Position numbers and translations under genes: made by a program. 64,000 nucleotides of DNA from Hymenobacter sp. H14-R3 (GTDB taxonomy: Bacteria > Bacteroidota > Bacteroidia > Cytophagales > Hymenobacteraceae): assembly GCF_030063445.1 (NCBI RefSeq), contig NZ_JASITD010000010.1, forward strand, positions 62,001 through 126,000. Reading direction: 5' to 3'. Each line of letters starts with the position of its first letter. Positions within the stretch are counted from its first letter, which is position 1. This document shows positions 1 through 8,368 of the stretch, piece after piece. Under the pieces are notes generated by a model that saw only the letters and a program-made list of their open reading frames with translations, did not search any database and was not told the origin of the DNA.

Positions 1-261
1 TTGCAAGGCCCGGAAGTAGCACAGCCACGACAGCCCCGTGGCCACGCCCGATAGCACTAGAAACAGCCAGGTGCGCGGGGCCAGCGTGAAAATATCGGCC
101 GGGTTGTCTTTGGCAAACACGATGCCCCAGGCCACCACCAGAATAACCACCGTGCGAATAGCCGTGGCCAGGTCGGAGCTGACGCCCTTGATGCCCACCT
201 TGGCCAGCACCGCCGTAAGGGCCGCAAACACGGCAGAAAGAAGGGCGTAGGTCCACCACAT
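1..261 (-). CDS. EamA-family (DMT) transporter, N-terminal part, cut by the window edge
   Basis: Reading the minus strand from an ATG at 259-261 gives 87 codons that stay open to base 1. The N-terminus (MWWTYALLSAVFAALTAVLA) is a membrane segment, followed by a conserved stretch with GIKGVSSDLATAIRT, a second hydrophobic segment (VVILVVAWGIVF), and a third containing SGVATGLSWLCYFRALQ. This is the arrangement of the drug/metabolite transporter superfamily, where the first EamA domain starts with a helix, a short loop and an ATxIR motif. Substrate cannot be told. The C-terminal two thirds lie outside the window. A heptad-repeat stretch lies just upstream of the start. Confidence 0.8.
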   Translation of the reverse strand, partial: MWWTYALLSAVFAALTAVLAKVGIKGVSSDLATAIRTVVILVVAWGIVFAKDNPADIFTLAPRTWLFLVLSGVATGLSWLCYFRALQ

Positions 262-263
262 AT

Positions 264-298
264 CAGTTAGCAGTTAACAGTGAGCAAGTAGCAATTCG
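264..298. repeat. Seven-base tandem repeat (heptad family), copy 1
   Basis: Five consecutive seven-base units resemble each other (CAGTTAG, CAGTTAA, CAGTGAG, CAAGTAG, CAATTCG). The block sits just upstream of the EamA start, in the gap before the convergent end of the Fur gene. The same kind of unit recurs at four other gene borders in this window. Confidence 0.6.
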
Positions 299-340
299 CT
301 CGCAAGGACAACCAGCTTTCTGGTGAAAACCTGAGCGGGC

Positions 341-784
341 TTAGCTCTGGCAAAACTGGCAGGTGCCCGAGAGCAGGAAGTCGCGCCGCTGGGCCTGGAA
401 GCCGCCGGGCAGCTGCACCACCGGAATGGCTACCTGGCTCAGGCAGTACGTGTGGCTACACACGTCGCACTTGAAGTGCACGTGGTTGTCGAAATGCGCA
501 TCGGCCGAGCACTCGATGGAGCAGGCGGCGTAGCGCAGCACGTCGGTGTCGTCGATGACGCGGTGAATGAGGCCTTGCTGCTCAAAGCTTTTGAGCGTGC
601 GGTAAAGCGTGATGCGGTCGGTGGCCGTGCCGATTTCCTGCTCAATCTCGGCCCCGGTGAGGGCGTAGCCTTTGCCGCTGAGGGCAGCCAGCACGGCCCG
701 GCGCACGGGCGTCTGGCGCAGGCCGTGGCGCAGCAGCGTCTGGGTGAGGCGGTCGGGAGCAGGGGGAGCGGAGGGAGACGACAT
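341..784 (-). CDS. Fur-family transcriptional repressor (ferric/zinc uptake regulator type)
   Basis: A 147-residue protein with the Fur layout: an N-terminal winged helix-turn-helix (about 12-85, containing RQTPVRRAVLAAL and the recognition helix region TDRITLYRTLKSFEQQGLIH), then a dimerisation and metal domain with HFDNHVHFKCDVC. Two CxxC pairs, C106/C109 and C142/C145, match the structural zinc site of Fur/Zur proteins, and His-rich HFDNHVHF would supply sensory ligands. Whether it senses iron, zinc or peroxide cannot be told. It is divergent from the GT39 gene, whose candidate promoter lies about 60 bases from this start codon. Confidence 0.9.
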   Translation of the reverse strand: MSSPSAPPAPDRLTQTLLRHGLRQTPVRRAVLAALSGKGYALTGAEIEQEIGTATDRITLYRTLKSFEQQGLIHRVIDDTDVLRYAACSIECSADAHFDNHVHFKCDVCSHTYCLSQVAIPVVQLPGGFQAQRRDFLLSGTCQFCQS

Positions 785-846
785 AAACCAAACTTACGAA
801 AAGATAGGGAGCCCGCGGGCCGTAAAGTGCCCGGCAGCGGGGGGCG

Positions 847-854
847 TACCTTTG
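847..854 (+). promoter_or_regulatory. Candidate Bacteroidota -7 promoter element (TACCTTTG)
   Basis: TACCTTTG fits the TAnnTTTG -7 consensus of Bacteroidota primary-sigma promoters. It lies 65 bases before the GTG chosen as start of the GT39 gene and within the divergent gap to the Fur gene. No clear TTG at -33 was seen. Confidence 0.5.
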
Positions 855-919
855 CAGCGGCGGGGCCGCCAACGGCCCAACCCCTACCAGGAACGCCCCT
901 GACCAACTTAACCAAACTT

Positions 920-2533
920 GTGGTAGAATCGTTAGCCCGCCGGGTAATTAGTGCCCTTAGCCAGCGGCCGTGGTGGGTGGCGGCCCTCACGCTGGCCCTG
1001 GCGCTGCCCGCCCTGCTTGTGCACCTGGGCTGGCAGCCGCTGCTGGTCGATGAGCCCATCCGGGCGCTGGTGGCGCTCGAAATGCACTACTCGGGCCACT
1101 TCTTCTCGCCCACGCTGCTGGGCCTGCCCTATTACAACAAGCCGCCGCTGTTCAACTGGCTGCTCATTGCGCTGTTTCGCCTCACGGGGCGGCAAGATGA
1201 GTGGGTGCTGCGCCTGCCCACCATTGCGGCGCTGCTGCTTTACACCACCGCGCTGTGGCGGGTGCTGCGCCCGCAACTGGGTAGCCGCCTGGCCTTTACG
1301 GTGGCGCTGGCTTTTGCTACTACCGGCCGGGTACTGTTCTACGATTCATTTCTGGGGCTGATTGACCTGTGGCACGCGGGGCTGACGTGGCTGGCCTTTA
1401 TGGCCGTGTGGTACCTGGGGCAGCGCCAGCAGTGGGCGCGGCTGTTCATTATCACCTACGCGCTCACGGCGGTGGGCTTTTTGCTTAAGGGCCTGCCTTC
1501 GGTGGTGTTTCAGGGGCTGGCGCTGCTGGTGTATTGCCTCGATACCAAGCAGTGGCGGCGCTTATTCGGCTGGCAGCACGTGCTGGGTGTGGCGGTGATG
1601 CTGAGTATTGTGGGCGCCTATTTCTTCGTGTACAGCCGCCACAACTCGCTCGAAGTGGCCTTGCAAACGCTGTGGTCGCAGTCGAGCCAGCGCACGGTGG
1701 CCGCCCAGCCGCTGGCCGATTCGGTGCAGTACGTGCTGCTGTTTCCCTTCGATTTTATCAAGCACTTCCTGCCGTGGTCGCTGCTGGTGGGCTGCCTGCT
1801 GGTGCCGGGGGCGCGCCGGCTAGTGATGCAGCAGCCGTTTTTGCGCTACAATGCGCTGCTGTTTCTGGCCATTTTGCCGGTGTACTGGCTGTCGCCGGCC
1901 ACCATTCCGCGCTACCTGTTTATGCTGGTGCCGCTGGGGCTCACGGTAGTTATTGCGCTGTATGCGCAGTACCAACCGGCTGGTACGCGCCCCACGCGCT
2001 GGCTCGACAGTATTCTGCTAGGATTATTGATAATCTGCACGTTAGGAATACTGTCTCTGCCTTTTGTGGCGCTCACGCGGGTGGTGCCGGGCGCGCTGGC
2101 CTGGACGTTGGGCCTGTTTGCGGTGCTGGCGCTGGGCACCTACCTGTTTTGGCGGCTGGCCGACTACCGCCTGCTGGTGCTAGCCTACTACCTGCTGGTG
2201 CTGCGGGTGGGGTTCGATATCTTCATCTTCCCGGCCCGCATGCAAACCTCGGCCGAGGTGGCCTACCGCACGGCCGCCATCCGGGTGGGCCGCGAAACCA
2301 AGGGCCGCCCCCTGGTGATGTATCCCCACGGGGGCCCGCTCGACAACGTGGAGGCCTTCTACATTGCCCGCGAGCGGGGCGAAACGCTCACCTACGCCCC
2401 GCTGCCGCTGCGCCCCGGCGTTCTGTATATTATTGATGAGCGTTACCTGCACGGCCTGCGCTACCGCACGCTCGACCGCTTTACCATTGATGCCCACGTC
2501 ACCTTCCGGGTGGTAGAGTTTCAACTGCCATGA
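920..2533 (+). CDS. ArnT-like glycosyltransferase family 39 membrane protein
   Basis: About 537 residues with roughly a dozen hydrophobic segments. The N-terminal region has the GT-C hallmark of an acidic pair in the first external loop (LLVDEPIRALVALEM) followed by YYNKPPLFNWLL, as in ArnT/PMT_2 enzymes that move a sugar from a polyprenyl-phosphate carrier onto lipid or protein on the outer face of the inner membrane. The open frame runs upstream to 452, but that part overlaps the Fur gene antisense and is low complexity; GTG at 920 is the first plausible start after the TACCTTTG element. Its stop overlaps the next gene's ATG (ATGA), so the two are probably translationally coupled. Acceptor unknown. 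Confidence 0.85.
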   Translation: MVESLARRVISALSQRPWWVAALTLALALPALLVHLGWQPLLVDEPIRALVALEMHYSGHFFSPTLLGLPYYNKPPLFNWLLIALFRLTGRQDEWVLRLPTIAALLLYTTALWRVLRPQLGSRLAFTVALAFATTGRVLFYDSFLGLIDLWHAGLTWLAFMAVWYLGQRQQWARLFIITYALTAVGFLLKGLPSVVFQGLALLVYCLDTKQWRRLFGWQHVLGVAVMLSIVGAYFFVYSRHNSLEVALQTLWSQSSQRTVAAQPLADSVQYVLLFPFDFIKHFLPWSLLVGCLLVPGARRLVMQQPFLRYNALLFLAILPVYWLSPATIPRYLFMLVPLGLTVVIALYAQYQPAGTRPTRWLDSILLGLLIICTLGILSLPFVALTRVVPGALAWTLGLFAVLALGTYLFWRLADYRLLVLAYYLLVLRVGFDIFIFPARMQTSAEVAYRTAAIRVGRETKGRPLVMYPHGGPLDNVEAFYIARERGETLTYAPLPLRPGVLYIIDERYLHGLRYRTLDRFTIDAHVTFRVVEFQLP

Positions 2534-3417
2534 GCGCCGCCTCCGACGAAGTAGCCGCTAGCAGCGCACCAGCTTGGCGGCGGCATATACTGCTGGTAGT
2601 CAAGCTATTGTTTATGGCCGCTGCGCTGTGGCTGGTGGCCCGCCACCTCGACCTGCCGGCCCTGGCCCGCACCCTGCGGCGGGCTCGGCCGGGGTGGCTA
2701 CTGCTGGCGGCGGCACTCTTCACGCTCTCGAAGCTGATTGCATCGGTGCGGCTCAATACGTTTTTTCGCACGGTTGCTATTCAGCTTACCGAGCGCTACA
2801 ACCTGCGGCTGTACTGGCTGGGCATGTTTTACAATTTGTTTTTACCGGGCGGCATCGGGGGCGACGGCTATAAAGTGTACCTGCTGGGCCGCGAGTTTCC
2901 GGGGCGGCGGGGCGTTATTTTTCGGGCCCTGCTCCTGGATAGGCTCAGCGGCATGGTGGCGCTGCTGGTGCTGCTGCTGGGGTTGTTTGCGGCCACCGAC
3001 TACCCCGGCTGGTGGCAGGCCGGCGCGCTGGCGCTGGTGCCGCTGGGCCTGGGCTTGAGCTACGGGCTGGGCCGCTGGCTATTTGGCGAGTTCCGGTGGG
3101 TGTTTGGGCGCACTTCGTGGCAGGCGCTGGGGGTGCAGGGCGCGCAGGTGCTGTGCGCCTGGGCCCTGCTGGCGGCATTGGGCGCGGCCGAGGGACCAGT
3201 GCTGCCCTACCTGCTGGTGTTTCTGGCGTCGAGTATTGCGGCGGTGCTGCCCCTCACGGTGGGTGGGCTGGGGGCCAGGGAGCTCACGTTTTTATACGGA
3301 GCCAAGCTATTTGCTCTGAGCGTGCCGGTGGCGGTAAGCGTGAGCGTGCTGTTCTACGTGATTACGGCGCTGGTGTCGCTGGTAGGGGCGGGGGTAAAAA
3401 TGGGCAAGAATGGCTAG
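2530..3417 (+). CDS. Lysylphosphatidylglycerol-synthase-type transmembrane (flippase-like) protein
   Basis: 295 residues, mostly hydrophobic, with the signatures of the LPG_synthase_TM / YbhN (UPF0104) family: an N-terminal helix, LRRARPGWLLLAAALF, then YNLRLYWLGMFYNLFLPG followed by GGDGYKVYLL, a GRRG motif and DRLSGM. No cytoplasmic aminoacyl-transferase domain is present, so it is the membrane half only. The family includes the flippase part of MprF, and stand-alone members often sit beside glycosyltransferases. Coupling by a four-base ATGA overlap to the GT39 gene suggests the pair handles one glycolipid; this is inference. Confidence 0.85.
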   Translation: MSAASDEVAASSAPAWRRHILLVVKLLFMAAALWLVARHLDLPALARTLRRARPGWLLLAAALFTLSKLIASVRLNTFFRTVAIQLTERYNLRLYWLGMFYNLFLPGGIGGDGYKVYLLGREFPGRRGVIFRALLLDRLSGMVALLVLLLGLFAATDYPGWWQAGALALVPLGLGLSYGLGRWLFGEFRWVFGRTSWQALGVQGAQVLCAWALLAALGAAEGPVLPYLLVFLASSIAAVLPLTVGGLGARELTFLYGAKLFALSVPVAVSVSVLFYVITALVSLVGAGVKMGKNG

Positions 3418-3485
3418 CTGAAGCGGTTTTCAAAATAGCACTGGCCAGTGGCAACCAGGCAGGCGTACGCTACCCGGAAATCGCA

Positions 3486-4091
3486 CTACGCAGCGTCGAA
3501 CCTAGCCTGCAAGGCAATGGCGGCTTTGGTTAACTCAGCAGCCCAGGTCGGCGAATTGTTAGTTGGGTTCGTGATTCGCTGGATAAGCGTTTCGGCCAGG
3601 GCCCGCAAGTCAGCCAGCCGGGAGGCCGCCGGGGGCGACCAGGTTTTGCCGGTGCGAAAGCCACTGCCTTTTTGAAAGGCAGTGAAATAGCAGTATGTGC
3701 CATCGAGGCTGATACCGGGCTTTTCGGCGTAGCGGGTTTGGCCCAGGGCAGCCCAGCATACCGCCGCCAGCGCCTCGGCCAGTGCCGCCGGCAACTCCGC
3801 GTTGTGGGTAGCGAAGGTAACCGGCGCATCCAGGGGCCGGCGCATAGCCTGCCAGATGCTTGCCTTTGCTACGCGGCAAACGGCGTAATGGCGTTGCCAG
3901 TCCTGGCCAACCCACAGCGCGTACTCCATCCCAAAGGAAGGCAGCACGACGAGGCCCGCCAGCGGTGTATCGCTAAAATCGGCCAGCAACGTTTGGCGCA
4001 GCCGGGTATGGTAAGCGTGGCTGTACCCGGTAAAATAGCCGTTAACCGGCTCTAGATAATCCTGCATTGCGGTAAGGGGAGGATAGGCCAA
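3486..4091 (-). CDS. Uncharacterised 201-residue cytoplasmic protein
   Basis: No family was recognised. The protein has no signal peptide or membrane segment. It contains an aromatic-rich N-terminus (DYLEPVNGYFTGYSHAYHTR), a middle part with SFGMEYALWVGQDWQRHYAVCRV, and a helical C-terminus rich in Ala and Leu (ADLRALAETLIQRITN). The frame is long, codon use matches the neighbours and the opposite-strand frames are low complexity, so it is probably a real gene. It is convergent with the LPG-synthase-like gene and lies just downstream of the YdjC deacetylase in the same direction (46-base gap), so it may share that transcript. Confidence 0.65.
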   Translation of the reverse strand: MAYPPLTAMQDYLEPVNGYFTGYSHAYHTRLRQTLLADFSDTPLAGLVVLPSFGMEYALWVGQDWQRHYAVCRVAKASIWQAMRRPLDAPVTFATHNAELPAALAEALAAVCWAALGQTRYAEKPGISLDGTYCYFTAFQKGSGFRTGKTWSPPAASRLADLRALAETLIQRITNPTNNSPTWAAELTKAAIALQARFDAA

Positions 4092-4137
4092 ATGCCTGAC
4101 ATAAAGCTAGCTACCAAAGGCAGGCTAAACATTGGCC

Positions 4138-4941
4138 TTACACCGCCGCGTAGCTCACCAGCTCGCCGCCTAGCTCGCGCAGCAGCTCCCGCGCCGCGCC
4201 GCTGCGCCAAAAAGCATATTCCGGCACTCGCATCAGCGGCGAGCCGGCCCGCTCGCTCAGGCCAGGGTGACTCATAAACTCCACTAAATCATGCTGTTGA
4301 AAGGCGGCGGCTACCCCGCGCCGAAAGCCCGCCGCGCTGGCCGGCTCGGTCGAAAACGTGCTCACCAGCGCGCCCGGCGCCGCAAAGCCGCGCAGGGCAT
4401 GGCTGCTGCTGCGGGCGAAGGCTTGCAGCACCAGCCCGCGGCCGTCGCGGCGGCCGGCGGCCGTGAGGCGGCGCACCCGGCCCACGCCCAGCTCGCGCAA
4501 AATGCCCAGCAGCGCCGGCCCTAGCAGCGGGTATTGGTGCAGGTGCTGGTGGCTATCGGCGTGCGTGAGCACGAGGCTGGCCCCGGCCAGACGGTGCAGC
4601 TGAGCGGCTATTTCGGTTTTCAATTCGGCGCGCCGCACCTGCCCGCGCAGGTAGCGCTGCCACAGCTGGCTGGAGGTATAAAACTGACCATCAACATTTA
4701 CTAGCGAGGGTACGGCCGAGGCGGCGCTCAAGGGCTGGCCGGCGTTCAAAGTAAGGTGCAGGCCCACGGACAGGGTAGGGGAGGCCAGTTGCCGCAACTC
4801 GCGCAGCTCGGCGGCGCTGGCAAAGTTGGCCATCACGGTGGTGCTGCTCACCTGCCCGGCCGCGCCCAGCTCCAGAATGGCTTGGGTAGCGGGCGCGTCC
4901 CAGCCATAATCGTCGCAGTTGATGATGAGCTTTTTTAACAT
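4138..4941 (-). CDS. YdjC/ChbG-family carbohydrate deacetylase
   Basis: 267 residues. The N-terminus IINCDDYG places the Asp pair (D10, D11) used for metal and catalysis in YdjC-fold deacetylases; H62 in GLHLTL and the cluster HADSHQHLH (H127, D129, H131, H133) complete the expected metal site. The family includes ChbG, which deacetylates chitooligosaccharides, and HpnK of hopanoid synthesis. It follows a polyprenyl-phosphate-type GT2 gene on the same strand after a 53-base gap occupied by a perfect 14-base palindrome, so the two probably act on the same sugar or glycolipid. Substrate unknown. Confidence 0.85.
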   Translation of the reverse strand: MLKKLIINCDDYGWDAPATQAILELGAAGQVSSTTVMANFASAAELRELRQLASPTLSVGLHLTLNAGQPLSAASAVPSLVNVDGQFYTSSQLWQRYLRGQVRRAELKTEIAAQLHRLAGASLVLTHADSHQHLHQYPLLGPALLGILRELGVGRVRRLTAAGRRDGRGLVLQAFARSSSHALRGFAAPGALVSTFSTEPASAAGFRRGVAAAFQQHDLVEFMSHPGLSERAGSPLMRVPEYAFWRSGAARELLRELGGELVSYAAV

Positions 4942-4957
4942 GGTGAATGAGGCATTT

Positions 4958-4993
4958 TGCCCTGGCGATTGCCGCGCGCCAATCGCCAGGGCA
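4958..4993. repeat. Perfect palindrome between the GT2 and YdjC genes
   Basis: Fourteen-base arms (4958-4971 and 4980-4993, beginning TGCCCTGGCG) flank an eight-base GC loop. It starts one base after the GT2 stop codon on the minus strand. The base of the stem is followed by A rather than a T run on the minus strand, so it does not look like an ordinary intrinsic terminator. Confidence 0.6.
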
Positions 4994-4994
4994 G

Positions 4995-5987
4995 TTAATC
5001 CTTATTTCCTGCTAAATGCCTCACTACGTAGGGCTTGCGCGTGCGCCGCGAGTAGTAGTTATACATCCCGATTTCGGCTAGCACGCCGAAGCAGAGCAGG
5101 AAGATGCCCGCCATTATCAGGAACAGGCTGAAGATGAACTCCAGCGGGTAGCGGGCCTCAATGTTGAGCCCGAAAAAGATGGAGCGCACCAGGAACTGCC
5201 CCGCCAGCCCGCCGCCCAGCAGCAGGCACAGCAGGCCCGAGAGCCCGAACAAGCGGAATGGCTTGCGCGAGTGCACAATGAAAAAGCGCAGAATAAACAG
5301 GTCCAGAATAACGTAGAAAAGCTTGCTAATCTTGTAGTTACTCTGTCCAAACTGCCGCTCGTGAATTTCAATTGGAAACTCGCAGTAGCGCAAATTCTTG
5401 CGGGCCACCAACGCGCCCAAAAAGCGGTGGGCATCGCCGAGCATCTCCACGTTTTGTACCAGGTAGCTGCGGTAGGCCTTGTAGGTGGCCCCAAAGTAGC
5501 GCAGCTGCACCCCCGACAGCCGCCGGATGATGCCGTGCGCCGTGGTGGCCAGCGCCGTGGCAATGGGCCCCTCGGGGCGCTTGGCCTTGGCCCCGCCCAC
5601 CATGTCGTAGCCCTCGTTGATGAGGCTGATAAACTGCGGAATGTAGGCCGGGTCGTGCTGCAAGTCGCCATCCATGGCAATGATGACCTCGCCCCGCGCC
5701 TGGGCAAAGCCGGCGCGCAGGCTCAGCGTCTGGCCGTAGTTGCCGGCCAGGTCGATGGCCACCAGGTGGCGGTCGTGGGCGGCCAGCTCGCGCATGATGG
5801 TCCAGCTGCGGTCGGTGCTGCCGTCGTTCACCAGTATCAGCTCGTAGTCGTAGCCGTGCTGCTGCATCACGGCCCCCACCCGGCTCACGAGCTGGGCCAC
5901 GGTGTCGGCCTCATTATACAAGGGCGCTACCACCGAAATGAGGCCGGCAAAGGCGGTGTTGGTAGTAGGGGTGACGAGGGGCGGCAT
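4995..5987 (-). CDS. Family 2 glycosyltransferase, polyprenyl-phosphate sugar synthase type (GtrB/DPM1-like)
   Basis: 330 residues from the ATG at 5987. The GT-A domain shows SVVAPLYNEADT, LVNDGSTD and the metal-binding MDGDLQHDP; FGATYKAYR and a QSNYK motif follow, and two C-terminal membrane helices (FRLFGLSGLLCLLLGG and FSLFLIMAGIFLLCFG) anchor it. Such enzymes load a sugar onto dolichyl- or undecaprenyl-phosphate, the donor used by GT-C enzymes such as the GT39 protein nearby. The frame is open to 6065, but a CAAAGGTA promoter element (minus strand TACCTTTG) at 6006-6013 lies inside that extension, so the internal ATG is preferred. Confidence 0.88.
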   Translation of the reverse strand: MPPLVTPTTNTAFAGLISVVAPLYNEADTVAQLVSRVGAVMQQHGYDYELILVNDGSTDRSWTIMRELAAHDRHLVAIDLAGNYGQTLSLRAGFAQARGEVIIAMDGDLQHDPAYIPQFISLINEGYDMVGGAKAKRPEGPIATALATTAHGIIRRLSGVQLRYFGATYKAYRSYLVQNVEMLGDAHRFLGALVARKNLRYCEFPIEIHERQFGQSNYKISKLFYVILDLFILRFFIVHSRKPFRLFGLSGLLCLLLGGGLAGQFLVRSIFFGLNIEARYPLEFIFSLFLIMAGIFLLCFGVLAEIGMYNYYSRRTRKPYVVRHLAGNKD

Positions 5988-6005
5988 GGGCAGAGGGTGA
6001 AACCA

Positions 6006-6013
6006 CAAAGGTA
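6006..6013 (-). promoter_or_regulatory. Candidate -7 promoter element for the GT2-YdjC operon
   Basis: Reads TACCTTTG on the minus strand, matching TAnnTTTG, 19 bases upstream of the ATG at 5987. It argues against the longer frame starting at 6065. Confidence 0.5.
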
Positions 6014-6105
6014 CTGGCGCGGGCGTGGCAGCCTCGCGCCGGGCCCCGCGGGCCAGTAAGCTCAACCAGTGAATGATTCGGCACCGTCCCCCGTTAAGGC
6101 AGTTG

Positions 6106-6113
6106 TAACTTTG
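6106..6113 (+). promoter_or_regulatory. Possible -7 element immediately before pbp2
   Basis: TAACTTTG fits TAnnTTTG but ends four bases before the pbp2 ATG. If used, the transcript would be leaderless or nearly so. The tightness makes chance a real possibility. Confidence 0.3.
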
Positions 6114-6117
6114 AACT

Positions 6118-7953
6118 ATGCAATACCTGGAAGGCCGGCGCTACGTGGTGCTGGCAATTTTTACCCTCGTGGGGGTGCTGTTTGCGAGCCGGCTGTTTTA
6201 CTTACAGGTGCTCGACGACTCCTACAAAACGGCGGCCGACCGCAACACCTTGCAGCGGCAGGTGCAGGTGCCCTACCGCGGCCTCATCTACGACCGCCAC
6301 GATTCGCTGCTCGTCACCAACACGCCCGTGTACGACCTCATGGTGGTGCCCCGCGAGGTGAAGCACCTCGACTCGGCCAGGTTTTGCCAGGTGATGCAGC
6401 TGCCCCTGGAGGACCTGCGCCTGGGGCTGCGCGCCGCCCGCGTCTACTCGCGGGTGCGCCCCTCGCCACTCATCCAAAACCTGAGCACGCCCGAGCTGGC
6501 CGCCATTCAGGATAACCTCATCAGCTTTCCGGGCTTCCGAGTGCAGGCGCGCATGGCCCGCGCCTACCGCACCCAAAACCTGGCCCACGCCCTGGGCTAC
6601 GTGGGCTCCATCACGCCCAAGCTGCTCGAAGCGCCCAAGTACGCGCACTACGCGCCGGGCGAAAACGTGGGTATTTCGGGCCTCGAATCGTTTTATGAGC
6701 CCGTGCTCATGGGCCGGCGCGGCGTGCAGTACCGGCTCGTCAACGTGCGGGGCATCGACAAGGGCCCGTTTCGCGGCGGGCAGTTCGATACGCTTTCGCA
6801 GGCCGGCCAGGACCTGCACCTGAGCATCGACGCGGGCTTGCAGGCCTACGGCGAAAAGCTGCTGGCCGGCCGGCGCGGCTCCATTGTGGCCATCGACCCC
6901 AAAACGGGCGAAATCCTGTGCTTCGTGTCGGCCCCGCGCTTCGAGCCCCAAATGCTGACCGGCAAGGGCATGGGCAACCGCTACATGGACCTGCTGCGCA
7001 ACCCCGACCGCCCGCTCTTCGACCGCCCCCTGATGGCTACCTACCCGCCGGGCTCGGTATTTAAGATGGTTAACGAATTGGTGGCCATGCAATTAGGGGT
7101 AGTAAATGCCAGCACGGGTTTTCCTTGCGACCAGCACCTCATCCGCTGCACCCACAACCACGAGTACCCCAGCAACCTCAACATCGCCATCAAAAACAGC
7201 TGTAATCCCTACTTCTACCAGGTAATGCGGGCGGCAATCATGCGCGGGCAGTCCAAGAACAAGTTTGAGGATGCCCGCCTGGGCCTGGGCCAGTGGCAAA
7301 AAATGGTGAAAACCTTTGGCCTCGGCGAGCGCCTGGGCGTGGACATGGGCCACGAAAAGCGCGGCCTCATCCCTTCGCCCGAGTTCTACGACAAGCTGCG
7401 CGGCTACCACCACTGGAACTACAAAACGGTGTACTCGCTCAGCATCGGGCAGGGCGAAATCGGCATTACGGGCTTGCAAATGGCTAATGTGCTGGCCACC
7501 ATTGCCAACCGCGGCTACTACTACGCGCCCCATTTTGTGCGCGGCATTGGGGCCAGCGGCCAGCCGCTACCCGAGTACCAGCAGCGCCACTACACGGCCG
7601 TCGACACCACGCTTTTCAAGTACGTTATTCCCGGCATGCAGCAGGTGGTGGATGGCCGCGGCGGCACCGGCTCGTTTGCCAGCCTGGCGCAGTACGGCAT
7701 TTCGGTGGCCGGCAAAACCGGCACCGTGCAAAACTCGCACGGCCCTGACCACTCTACCTTCGGCGCGTTTGCCCCCGCCAACGACCCCAAAATCGCCATC
7801 TCCGTCTTCATCGAAAACGCGGGCTTTGGGGGCACGTTTGCCGCCCCCGCCGCCGGCCTCATGATGGAAAAATACCTGCGTGGCAAAGTGGGCCGCGGCC
7901 GCCAGCGCTGGGAAAACTGGGTGATGTACGGCACCGCGCCCACGCACCACTAA
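6118..7953 (+). CDS. mrdA: Penicillin-binding protein 2, peptidoglycan transpeptidase of the elongasome
   Basis: 611 residues: one N-terminal membrane helix (VVLAIFTLVGVLFASRLFYL), a dimerisation domain with RNTLQRQVQVPYRGLIYDR, and a class B transpeptidase domain. Catalytic motifs are in place: S313 in PPGSVFK, S361-x-N363 (SCN) and K533-T-G (AGKTGT). It cross-links peptidoglycan during side-wall growth, working with the glycosyltransferase RodA, which is encoded 600 bases downstream. In many Bacteroidota this pair follows mreBCD; here the upstream neighbour is a divergent GT2 gene. A small unknown gene sits between pbp2 and rodA. Confidence 0.95.
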   Translation: MQYLEGRRYVVLAIFTLVGVLFASRLFYLQVLDDSYKTAADRNTLQRQVQVPYRGLIYDRHDSLLVTNTPVYDLMVVPREVKHLDSARFCQVMQLPLEDLRLGLRAARVYSRVRPSPLIQNLSTPELAAIQDNLISFPGFRVQARMARAYRTQNLAHALGYVGSITPKLLEAPKYAHYAPGENVGISGLESFYEPVLMGRRGVQYRLVNVRGIDKGPFRGGQFDTLSQAGQDLHLSIDAGLQAYGEKLLAGRRGSIVAIDPKTGEILCFVSAPRFEPQMLTGKGMGNRYMDLLRNPDRPLFDRPLMATYPPGSVFKMVNELVAMQLGVVNASTGFPCDQHLIRCTHNHEYPSNLNIAIKNSCNPYFYQVMRAAIMRGQSKNKFEDARLGLGQWQKMVKTFGLGERLGVDMGHEKRGLIPSPEFYDKLRGYHHWNYKTVYSLSIGQGEIGITGLQMANVLATIANRGYYYAPHFVRGIGASGQPLPEYQQRHYTAVDTTLFKYVIPGMQQVVDGRGGTGSFASLAQYGISVAGKTGTVQNSHGPDHSTFGAFAPANDPKIAISVFIENAGFGGTFAAPAAGLMMEKYLRGKVGRGRQRWENWVMYGTAPTHH

Positions 7954-7986
7954 TAACAGCCGGCCCCTCTAAAGCGACCTAACCTT

Positions 7987-8292
7987 ATGACGGCAACCGA
8001 AGCCTTGGCTGTTGTGTGCGATTGCCTGCTGGGGCCCGGCGCTATCCCGGCGCAGCTGCGCCAGGGCCTGGGGTTGGATAAGCCGCGCTTCGCGGCGTTG
8101 GTAGCCGCGCTGCGCCTGCTCACCAGCCACTACGCCCCGGCCACCGAAGTGCCCAAGCGCCTGGCTTTATGCCTGGTAGATGTGTACGGGGGCTTCTCCT
8201 TCAGAGAAGGCTTTTACCCAGGCCAGCAGGCAGCGGAAATAGAAGATGCGGGTATATTATTGCAAAATATTGCTAATGAGTTGTTTAGCTAA
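7987..8292 (+). CDS. Small uncharacterised protein between pbp2 and rodA
   Basis: 101 residues, starting 33 bases after the pbp2 stop on the same strand. No signal peptide, membrane helix or known motif. It looks helical, with LDKPRFAALVAALRLLTSHY and a C-terminal VYGGFSFREGFYPG then EIEDAGILLQNIANELF. No family was recognised. The reading frame is clean and codon use is like its neighbours, so it is probably real. Its place between two elongasome genes could mean co-transcription with pbp2, but a repeat-bearing gap of 266 bases separates it from rodA. Confidence 0.6.
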   Translation: MTATEALAVVCDCLLGPGAIPAQLRQGLGLDKPRFAALVAALRLLTSHYAPATEVPKRLALCLVDVYGGFSFREGFYPGQQAAEIEDAGILLQNIANELFS

Positions 8293-8368
8293 ACAGGCTG
8301 CCCCGGGTTAGCCGGCCGGCCAATAAAGACCCAGGGTGGTGGTTTAGCTGCCTTCAGGTGGTGCGGGG

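Noticed and set aside
452..919. Long N-terminal extension of the GT39 gene, open from 452
   Set aside because: It overlaps the Fur gene antisense, has no domain, and ends at a TAnnTTTG promoter element; a GTG start at 920 fits the family better.
3012..3533. Plus-strand frame within and past the LPG-synthase-like gene
   Set aside because: Gly/Ala/Arg-rich shadow frame of the membrane protein gene.
5988..6065. Longer start for the GT2 gene at 6065
   Set aside because: The extension covers a minus-strand TACCTTTG element and encodes a low-complexity tail; the ATG at 5987 is better placed.
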